DNA of 64,000 bases. It comes from Plasticicumulans lactativorans. GTDB taxonomy: Bacteria > Pseudomonadota > Gammaproteobacteria > Competibacterales > Competibacteraceae. Position 1 is the stretch's first letter; each line of letters begins with the position of its first letter. A program made the translations under genes and the position numbers. Below, piece after piece: positions 57,689 through 64,000 of this stretch. The notes beneath the pieces are model-generated. The model was given only the letters and a program-made list of their open reading frames with translations, searched no databases and was not told where the DNA came from. Where the stretch lies: the NCBI RefSeq assembly GCF_004341245.1, contig NZ_SLWY01000007.1, positions 62,001 to 126,000 of the forward strand. Reading direction: 5' to 3'.

Positions 57689-58368
57689 CCGCGCAGCCTG
57701 CGGACGGCGAGCAGCCCGCTCAGCGTGAAGGCCAGCGCCACCAGTAGGAACTGCGCGGGCGGCGCCAGCGCGAGCGCCAGCAGCCCGGCCGCCGCCGCCA
57801 GCAGGAACGGCCAGGGTTCGTGCAGCGCGTGCCACTGCTCCACGGCGAGCACCAGGAACAGTGCGGTGAGGGCGAAATCGAGCCCGCGCGTGTCGACGTC
57901 GAGCACGCCCCCGGCGACCGCGCCGAGGGTGCAGCCGCCCACCCAGGCGGCATGGTCGAGCGCGGTGACGGCGAGGTCGTAGGCGTCGCGCCGCACGCCG
58001 GCGGGCGGCGCGGCGGCGCTCAGCAGCGACCAGGTCTCGTCGGTGAGCCCGAAGATCAGGTACAGCCGCCGCCAGCCGCGCGCGGGGACGCGCGCCAGCA
58101 TCGAGAAGCCGAAGAACACGTGGCGCAGGTTGAGCAGCAGTGTGGCGATGAAGATGTCGGGCAGCGGCGCGTGCGCCGCGAGCAGGCCGATGGCGAGGAA
58201 CTGCGCCGACCCGGCGTAGACGACCGCCCCCATCAGCGGGGCGAGCCACCACGGCTGCCCGCTGTCGACCAGCAGCAGGCCGAAGGCCACGCCGAGCGGG
58301 ACGTAGCCGAAGGCCACGGGCAGGCACGCCCGCAGGGCCGCGGGCAGGACGGGCGCAGTGGACGGCAA
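57670..58368 (-). CDS. azlC: AzlC-family branched-chain amino acid exporter subunit
   Basis: A protein of about 232 residues with about 7 helices (LRACLPVAFGYVPLGVAFGLLLVDSG; MGAVVYAGSAQFLAIGLLA; LLLNLRHVFFGFSML; LIFGLTDETWSLL). Large subunit of the AzlCD exporter. The start is uncertain: TTG 58368, after GGGGGT, gives the usual family length, whereas the frame stays open to an ATG at 58542 with an atypical Arg/Pro-rich extension. It overlaps azlD by 19 bases. Confidence 0.88.
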   Translation of the reverse strand: MPSTAPVLPAALRACLPVAFGYVPLGVAFGLLLVDSGQPWWLAPLMGAVVYAGSAQFLAIGLLAAHAPLPDIFIATLLLNLRHVFFGFSMLARVPARGWRRLYLIFGLTDETWSLLSAAAPPAGVRRDAYDLAVTALDHAAWVGGCTLGAVAGGVLDVDTRGLDFALTALFLVLAVEQWHALHEPWPFLLAAAAGLLALALAPPAQFLLVALAFTLSGLLAVRRLRGWTPAT

Positions 58369-58559
58369 GCGGCGGACCCCCCGATAGCGAAACGGCAAGG
58401 GTAACCGAAATCGTCCCCCCGGTAGCCCCGCGGGCGACGCCGGCGTTGCCCGCGGCGCGGCGGCACCCGCAGCCCTTCGGCGCCGCGCGCGGCAGTGGTG
58501 GGGGCGGTGGCCTTCGGCTAAGGTCGGCGCGATCCCCCGCACCCGTCCGGAGAGTCCCG

Positions 58560-58883
58560 ATGTCGCCCCGCCTCCCCACCCTCGTCCTCGGCCTGTGCCT
58601 CGCGCTGCTGCCGGCCGTCCACGCCGCCGAGCCCGCGGGCCTGGACCCCAATCTGCAGTTGCAGCCCGGCGACCTGCCGCCGCCGCCGCGCGATCCCGCG
58701 CTCGACACCGACACGCCGGCGGAGGGCCTGGATTCGCCGTGCGCCCAGGCCCGCAGCCGGCTCACCATCGCCGAGCGCGACCTGCGCGCGAGCGCGCCGC
58801 AGGGCTTCGCCGTGGGCCGCCAGCGCGAGATGAACGCGCGCCGCGATCAGGCGCTGCGCGACGTCCAGGCCCACTGCAACTGA
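58560..58883 (+). CDS. Small secreted protein
   Basis: A 107-residue protein with signal peptide (MSPRLPTLVLGLCLALLPAVHA). The mature part has a Pro-rich, acidic segment (about 37-60, GDLPPPPRDP) and a C-terminal amphipathic helix. Cys61 and Cys106 could form one disulfide in the periplasm. CCGGAGAG precedes ATG 58560. I do not recognise a family. It is convergent with the diguanylate cyclase gene and divergent from azlC. Confidence 0.72.
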   Translation: MSPRLPTLVLGLCLALLPAVHAAEPAGLDPNLQLQPGDLPPPPRDPALDTDTPAEGLDSPCAQARSRLTIAERDLRASAPQGFAVGRQREMNARRDQALRDVQAHCN

Positions 58884-58899
58884 GGCCGGCGCGCCGGCC

Positions 58900-60060
58900 T
58901 CAGCCGGCGCCGATCGGGCTCAGCGCGCTGCGGTTGCGCCCCTCGCCCTTGGCGCGGTACAGCGCGCGGTCGGCACGGCTGATCAGGCTGGTGAGGCCGG
59001 AGGTCTCGTACGGATCGAGCTCGGCGAGCCCGATGCTCACCGTGTAGCGGATGCCCTCGGGTTCGACCCAGCGCCGTTCGGTGGCGGTGCGCAGCCGCTC
59101 CGACAGCACCAGCCCGCCGGAGAGGTCCACCCCCATCAGCAGGACCGCGAACTCCTCGCCGCCGAAGCGCCCGACCAGGTCGTTGCGGCGCAGGCTGTTG
59201 AGCATGACCTCGGCGAAATCGCAGAGCACGCGGTCGCCGGCCGGATGGCCGAACTGGTCGTTGATGCGCTTGAAGTGATCGAGGTCGAGGATCATCAGCG
59301 TCAGCGCCTCGCCGTCGTTGCGCGCGCGCTGCACGCGCCGCCCGGCGAGCTGCAGGAAGGTGCGGCGGTTGAGCAGCCCGGTCAGCGAATCGCGCTCGGC
59401 GAGCTGGCGCAGCTCGGCGTCGGCGCGTTCGCGGTGCAGCAGCAGCAGGCCGAAGGTCGTCACCACCACCACCGCGTAGCCGACGGAGAAGGCCAGCACC
59501 TCGTAGATCGTGCGCAGCATCGGGCTCGCGATCGGCTCGGCACCGAAGCTGCCGGAGAGCAGCTCGACGGCGCGCGCGCCGAGCACCACCACCGACAGGC
59601 CGAGGACGATCACCATCAGCCGCAGCACCCGCGAGCCGCGCAGGTCGTGGATGTGCAGCAGGCTGCGCAGGGCCAGCAGCCGCAGCACGGTGAAGCCGCA
59701 CACCGCGACCCCCATGCGCAGCGGCGCCGACAGGCCCGGGTACGCGTAGGCCACGGCCACCGTCGCGGCCACCGCGAGCGGCGCCGTCCACTGGGTATCG
59801 TGGCCGCCGAAGCGATCGACCGCATGCACCTGCAGCACCATGCCCGCGACCAGCAGCACCGTGCCGGCGCCGAACAGGTTGTCGATCGCGAGCGAGAAGG
59901 CGATCAGCATCAGCAGCCAGCCGATGCCCTGCACGAACAGCGACACGCACCACGGCTGCAGCCCCGGCCAGGGTTTGCGCAGCGTGAGGGCCGCCAGCGA
60001 CGCTGCCATCAGCAGGCAGTTCAGCAGCATCACGAACATCAGCGTGTGCGGATCGAGCAT
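58900..60060 (-). CDS. Membrane-bound diguanylate cyclase
   Basis: A 386-residue protein with about six transmembrane helices (1-208) and a C-terminal GGDEF domain. The domain begins RDSLTGLLNRRTFLQLA, has LDLDHFKRINDQFGHPAGD, the active-site GGEEF at 300-304 and the product-inhibition motif RRND (291-294) five residues before it. It should make cyclic di-GMP with feedback control. ATG 60060 gives MLDPHTLMFVML; an upstream in-frame start at 60093 is possible. Sensory input is probably through the membrane part. Confidence 0.93.
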   Translation of the reverse strand: MLDPHTLMFVMLLNCLLMAASLAALTLRKPWPGLQPWCVSLFVQGIGWLLMLIAFSLAIDNLFGAGTVLLVAGMVLQVHAVDRFGGHDTQWTAPLAVAATVAVAYAYPGLSAPLRMGVAVCGFTVLRLLALRSLLHIHDLRGSRVLRLMVIVLGLSVVVLGARAVELLSGSFGAEPIASPMLRTIYEVLAFSVGYAVVVVTTFGLLLLHRERADAELRQLAERDSLTGLLNRRTFLQLAGRRVQRARNDGEALTLMILDLDHFKRINDQFGHPAGDRVLCDFAEVMLNSLRRNDLVGRFGGEEFAVLLMGVDLSGGLVLSERLRTATERRWVEPEGIRYTVSIGLAELDPYETSGLTSLISRADRALYRAKGEGRNRSALSPIGAG

Positions 60061-60180
60061 CGGGGCGCCTCGGCGGAATCCGGCGCGGGGCAATGCACCC
60101 GCGATCCGCTCCTGAACAAGGATTATCGTGCACGCGCGAACGGCGCAACGCCCCGTCGTCGCTGCCGCGGGGCGCGCCGC

Positions 60181-61569
60181 TCAGTCCGTCGCCAGCCACG
60201 CCCTCGCCCGCGCCACGGCGGCGCGCACCTGAGCCGGCGCGGTGGCGCCGTAGTGATCGCGCGCGGCCACCGAACCTTCCAGCGTCAGGCAGGCGAACAC
60301 GTCGGCCTCGATCACCGCGCTGAAGCCGCGCAGCTCGTCGAGCGTCATCTCGGCGAGGTCGCGACCGCTGTCGACGCCGAGGCGCACGGCCTTGCCGACG
60401 ATCTCGTGGGCGTCGCGGAACGCCACCCCCTTGCGCACCAGGTAGTCGGCGAGGTCGGTCGCGGTGGCGAAGCCCTGCCTGGCCGCGGCACGCATGCGCT
60501 CCGGGCGGGCCCTGAGCGCCGGCACCATGTCGGCGAAGGCGCGCAGCGACCCGAGCAGGGTGTCGACGGTGTCGAACAGCGGCTCCTTGTCCTCCTGGTT
60601 GTCCTTGTTGTAGGCGAGCGGCTGGCCCTTCATCAGCGTCAGCAGCGCCACCAGGTGACCGTTGACGCGCCCGGCCTTGCCGCGGACGAGCTCGGGCACG
60701 TCGGGGTTCTTCTTCTGCGGCATGATCGAGCTGCCGGTGCAGAAGCGGTCGGGAATGTCGACGAAGCCGAACTGCGCGCTCGCCCACAGCACCAGCTCCT
60801 CGCTGAAGCGCGACAGGTGCGTCATCAGCAGCGCGCCCGCGGCGCACAGCTCGATGGCGAAGTCACGGTCGCTGACCGAGTCGAGCGAGTTCTCGGTGGG
60901 GCCGCTGAAGCCGAGCAGCTCGGCGCTGCGCTGGCGGTCGATCGGGTAGGTGGTGCCGGCGAGCGCGGCGGCGCCGAGCGGGCAGAGGTTCAGGCGCGCG
61001 CGGCAGTCACGCAGGCGCCCGCTGTCGCGCTTGAGCTGCTCGAACCACGCCAGCAGGTGGTGGCCGAAGGTCACCGGCTGCGCCACCTGCAGGTGGGTGA
61101 AGCCCGGCATGATGGTGTCGGCCTCGCGCTCGGCGAGGTCGACCAGCCCGCCCTGCAGGCGCCTGAGTTCGGCCAGGATCGCGTCGATCGCGTCGCGCAG
61201 GTACAGGCGGATGTCGGTCGCCACCTGGTCGTTGCGCGAGCGCCCGGTGTGCAGGCGCTTGCCGGCGTCGCCGATGCGCGCGGTCAGGCGCGCCTCGATG
61301 TTCATGTGCACGTCCTCGAGCGCCACCGACCAGTCGAACTCGCCGCGCTCGATCTCGTCGCGGATCGCCTCCAGTCCCTGCACGATCGCGGCGTGATCGG
61401 CTGCCGACAGCACGCCGGCCTCGTGCAGCATGGTGGCGTGGGCGAGCGACCCGGCGATGTCCTGGCGGTACATGCGCCGGTCGAACGACACCGAGGCGGT
61501 GAACGCCTGCACGAACGCGTCGGTGGATTCGGTGAAGCGTCCGCCCCACTGCTGGTTGGTCTGAGTCAT
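60181..61569 (-). CDS. argH: Argininosuccinate lyase
   Basis: A 462-residue enzyme of the last step of arginine synthesis (argininosuccinate to arginine and fumarate). Motifs: [54 protein letters not shown], and the superfamily signature [12 protein letters not shown] with the catalytic Ser loop. ATG 61569 begins [10 protein letters not shown]. It lies about 70 bases after the glycosyltransferase gene on the same strand; no other arg gene is nearby. Confidence 0.97.
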   Translation of the reverse strand: MTQTNQQWGGRFTESTDAFVQAFTASVSFDRRMYRQDIAGSLAHATMLHEAGVLSAADHAAIVQGLEAIRDEIERGEFDWSVALEDVHMNIEARLTARIGDAGKRLHTGRSRNDQVATDIRLYLRDAIDAILAELRRLQGGLVDLAEREADTIMPGFTHLQVAQPVTFGHHLLAWFEQLKRDSGRLRDCRARLNLCPLGAAALAGTTYPIDRQRSAELLGFSGPTENSLDSVSDRDFAIELCAAGALLMTHLSRFSEELVLWASAQFGFVDIPDRFCTGSSIMPQKKNPDVPELVRGKAGRVNGHLVALLTLMKGQPLAYNKDNQEDKEPLFDTVDTLLGSLRAFADMVPALRARPERMRAAARQGFATATDLADYLVRKGVAFRDAHEIVGKAVRLGVDSGRDLAEMTLDELRGFSAVIEADVFACLTLEGSVAARDHYGATAPAQVRAAVARARAWLATD

Positions 61570-61640
61570 GCGCGGCTCCGCGGCGGCCCGGTTGTCGTGG
61601 GGCGGCAGTATAGCGAGCACTCCCGGCCCCGCGCGGCCCC

Positions 61641-62897
61641 TCAGCGGGTGGCGAGCGCGTGCTCGATCTGCCCGGCCAGGCGCGCGACGATGGCCTCGCG
61701 GTCGTACTCGCGCTCGGCGGTGGCGCGGGCGGTCCGGCCGAGGCGCGCGCGGCGCCCCGCATCGCCGAGCAGCGCGACGCAGGCGTCGGCGAAGGCGGCA
61801 TCGTCGTCGGCGATCACGATGTCGTGGCCGTCGCGGAACGCCAGCCCCTCGGCACCGATGGCGGTCGCCACCATCGCCTTGCCGTAGCCGGCCGCCTCGA
61901 TCAGCTTCACCCGCGTGCCGCCCCCCACCGTCAGCGGGCAGCAGACCACGGTGCTGCGCGCGTACAGCGCATCGAGATCGGCGACGAAACCGGTCACCTC
62001 GACCCCCCGCACCTGCGCCCAGGCGCGGGCGCACTGCGGATCGGCGCCGTTGCCGGCGATCACCAGCGTGGCGTGCGGCAGCCGCGCGCGCACCCGCGGC
62101 CAGATGCCCGCGACCAGGCGCTCGGCCGCCGCGGCGTTCGGGGCGTAACCGAGGTTGCCGAGCAGCAGCAGCGTCGGCGCCTGCGGGTCGCTCGGCGGGC
62201 TGGTCGCCGCGGCGAGCGGCACGGCGTTCGACACCACCTGCACGCGCTCGCCGCCCGGCCAGCGCGCGAGCCGCCGGCGGTCGAGCTCGGAGCACACGAA
62301 GCTCGCCGCCGCGCGGCGCAGCCCGCGCACCTCGGCACCGACGACCGCCGGCAGGCGCAGGTACTGCAGGCACTTGGACGGCCAGTGCGGCGGCGCGGCG
62401 ATGCTGCGCGCGAGCACCAGGTGCTCGATGTCGTCGACGTCGAACAGCAGCGGCGGGCGCGCCGATGGCGCGGCGCGCTCGAACAGCGCCGCCATCGGCA
62501 GGCGCCGCGCCACCACGCAGGCCGGCCGCCGCGCCAGCGCGGCGCGTACCGCCTCGAGCTGGGCGGCACCGGCGAGCAGGGCGTACGGCATCTGCTGGAA
62601 CAGGTCGAGCGCCGGCGCACCGTAGGCTTCCCATGCGGTGGCGTAGGCGGGCTCCGGCGCGCGCGGCGCCACCGACAGCGTCAGCCCCTCGCCCCAGGCG
62701 GCGTGCATCGACGCCTGCACCGCGGCGATGCTGGCCGGCGCGAGGTCATGCTTCGGACTGGCGAAGCAGAGCACGTCGACGGCGTCGAAGCACCTGCGCA
62801 GGGCATCGAGGAACAGGCGCATGCGCCAGAAATTGCCCCCTACCGCCAGCGTGAAGTCGGGCTCGAAGACGCTGCTCAGGTACAGGGCACGACGCAT
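61641..62897 (-). CDS. Glycosyltransferase family 4-like protein
   Basis: A 418-residue GT-B fold glycosyltransferase. The C-terminal half has [50 protein letters not shown] and [21 protein letters not shown] with the family Glu-x7-Glu-like region, then GAEGL. It probably adds a sugar to a surface polysaccharide. The N-terminus is [21 protein letters not shown]. It follows the next glycosyltransferase gene by 15 bases, suggesting one operon. Confidence 0.9.
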   Translation of the reverse strand: MRRALYLSSVFEPDFTLAVGGNFWRMRLFLDALRRCFDAVDVLCFASPKHDLAPASIAAVQASMHAAWGEGLTLSVAPRAPEPAYATAWEAYGAPALDLFQQMPYALLAGAAQLEAVRAALARRPACVVARRLPMAALFERAAPSARPPLLFDVDDIEHLVLARSIAAPPHWPSKCLQYLRLPAVVGAEVRGLRRAAASFVCSELDRRRLARWPGGERVQVVSNAVPLAAATSPPSDPQAPTLLLLGNLGYAPNAAAAERLVAGIWPRVRARLPHATLVIAGNGADPQCARAWAQVRGVEVTGFVADLDALYARSTVVCCPLTVGGGTRVKLIEAAGYGKAMVATAIGAEGLAFRDGHDIVIADDDAAFADACVALLGDAGRRARLGRTARATAEREYDREAIVARLAGQIEHALATR

Positions 62898-62912
62898 GGC
62901 CGAAGCCCACCC

Positions 62913-64000
62913 TCACGCGTGCGGGTGCAGGCCGAGCGCCCGCAGCAGTTGTCCGGCGCGGTAGCGCAGACGCAGGTACCACTGCGGCGGCAGCGCGGGC
63001 CAGCGCGCATGACGCTGCCGCCAGAGCAGGTCCGGCAGCTCCACGCGGCGCCAGCGCGCAGCGTCGTCGAGCGCATCGAAGCGCGGCGTGAACGCCTGCC
63101 CCGGCCGCTCCATCACCTCGTGGTAGGCGGCGATGAAGTGCCCGGCCATGCGCTCCGGCGACCAGTGCTCCGCCATCCACGCCGCCGATTGCTGCCCGAG
63201 CGCGGCGACCAGCGCGGGGGCACGGGCGAGTTCGAGCAGGACTTCGGCCGCATCCTCGAGGCGCACGTCGAGCGCCGGGAAGTCGCTGCGCCCGGTCAGA
63301 TCCATCAGGCTCCCCTGCACGCAGCCATCGATGTGACATAGCGTCGCCGTGCCCTCGACCAGCGCCTCCAGCGTATTCAGGTGGTAGCTGCCGGTGACCA
63401 GGTCGTCGACGAACAGGTGGCAGCGCGCCTTGCGACGCAGGCACTCGGCGTGCGGCACCTGCTCGATGATGTCGATCTCGAGCGGCACGCCGGCGCGGTG
63501 CGCCCGGCGCTGCAGCGTGCGCAGCATCTTGACGGTTTCCGGGTAGCCCTTGGTGTCCCAGCGCGACTGCCGCGCCGAATTGAAGACGCTCGGCGCATAG
63601 CCGATGCGCAGCGGCCCGTCGACACCGCGCGACACCGCTTCTGCGACGGGAAAGACGACATTCGGCACCAGCCGGGCCTGTGGATAGAAACGGGCCGGGT
63701 ACTGCCCGATCACCAGCTTCGGGATCGGGCAGGCGAACACGTCGTCGACCGTGCACTCCATGTAGCGGGCGATGGCCTGCGGCGTGGAATGGAAGTGCCG
63801 CACCATCGGCTTGCCCTGCCGCCACAGGCGCCGCAGTTCGATCGGGGCGAAGCCCTGGTAGTCGAGGTCGATGAAATTGTGGAGGTGGAGCACGTCACAG
63901 CGCTCGACCAGGTCGATGATCGTGTCGCGGTGCACCTCCCACTCGAGATCCTGGCTGAAGCGCATCTTCCCGTAACCGTGCGCATACGGCTTGAGTACCG
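62913..64000 (-). CDS. Glycosyltransferase-like protein, N-terminus beyond window
   Basis: The frame is open from the right window edge, so the start lies beyond it; about 362 residues are seen. It contains CDVLHLHNFIDLDYQGF, MVRHFHSTPQAIARYM, LVPNVVF, LRIGYAPSVFNS, and the C-terminal SYHLNTLEALVEGTATLCHIDG, typical of GT-B enzymes near family 4. An internal ATG at 63965 is not preceded by a good ribosome-binding site, so it is not the likely start. Probably part of a surface polysaccharide cluster extending to the right. Confidence 0.82.
   Translation of the reverse strand, partial: VLKPYAHGYGKMRFSQDLEWEVHRDTIIDLVERCDVLHLHNFIDLDYQGFAPIELRRLWRQGKPMVRHFHSTPQAIARYMECTVDDVFACPIPKLVIGQYPARFYPQARLVPNVVFPVAEAVSRGVDGPLRIGYAPSVFNSARQSRWDTKGYPETVKMLRTLQRRAHRAGVPLEIDIIEQVPHAECLRRKARCHLFVDDLVTGSYHLNTLEALVEGTATLCHIDGCVQGSLMDLTGRSDFPALDVRLEDAAEVLLELARAPALVAALGQQSAAWMAEHWSPERMAGHFIAAYHEVMERPGQAFTPRFDALDDAARWRRVELPDLLWRQRHARWPALPPQWYLRLRYRAGQLLRALGLHPHA

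Overview
This 64 kb window is chromosomal DNA of a very G+C-rich member of the Pseudomonadota, Beta- or Gammaproteobacteria; the sequence alone does not decide between them. The evidence is an OxyR with cysteines at exactly positions 199 and 208, an E. coli-type NADP isocitrate dehydrogenase, a lutABC lactate operon, a YnbC/YnbD-type lipid-head-group pair and typical Shine-Dalgarno sequences. Coding density is high. I see no rRNA, tRNA, CRISPR array, integrase, transposase or prophage block.

Layout. 1-3,068: cut-off secreted protein, gpmA, glgC. 3,072-11,138: an MFS exporter, a REP-type palindrome, then a sigma54-type catabolic unit: four tightly packed minus-strand genes (isochorismatase-like hydrolase, ABM-domain membrane protein, YtcJ-like amidohydrolase, MFS transporter) divergent from an XylR_N/V4R sigma54 activator, with a visible -24/-12 promoter and upstream enhancer palindrome. 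11,296-11,934: lower-G+C orphan protein ending in a CaaX-like tail. 12,123-15,015: lutABC with a GntR/LldR-type operator. 15,189-20,131: icd fused to a CBS pair, oxyR, alanine/glycine:cation symporter. 20,363-25,153: patatin lipoprotein, purEK, peroxiredoxin with an OxyR box, trxB. 25,254-30,361: LacI regulator with tandem operators, MATE transporter, GH31 glucosidase. 30,410-39,883: CBS protein, amber-interrupted deacetylase, two SDR/LysR divergent pairs, variant CTERM protein, three tail-collar proteins plus GNAT, a hydrolase relic and a second low-G+C orphan protein. 39,967-43,501: translationally coupled YnbC/YnbD/membrane-protein operon. 43,604-48,037: hexuronate-type MFS transporter, then an ECF42 sigma module with two promoters of identical architecture. 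48,243-53,827: lower-G+C sugar/inositol-type island with a LacI regulator and four operators. 54,033-64,000: SNF2 helicase, azlCD, small secreted protein, diguanylate cyclase, argH and two glycosyltransferases, the last cut by the window end.

How the parts work together. Several circuits have regulator and target inside the window: sigma54 activator with its divergent operon; OxyR with the peroxiredoxin; ECF42 with its DGPF-domain genes; two LacI regulators with operator arrays; two LysR regulators each divergent from a short-chain dehydrogenase. The most unusual items are the ICD-CBS fusion, the two low-G+C orphan proteins with a CNF/CheD-like Cys-His spacing (one with a eukaryote-style CaaX end), and the complete sigma54 catabolic unit of unknown substrate.
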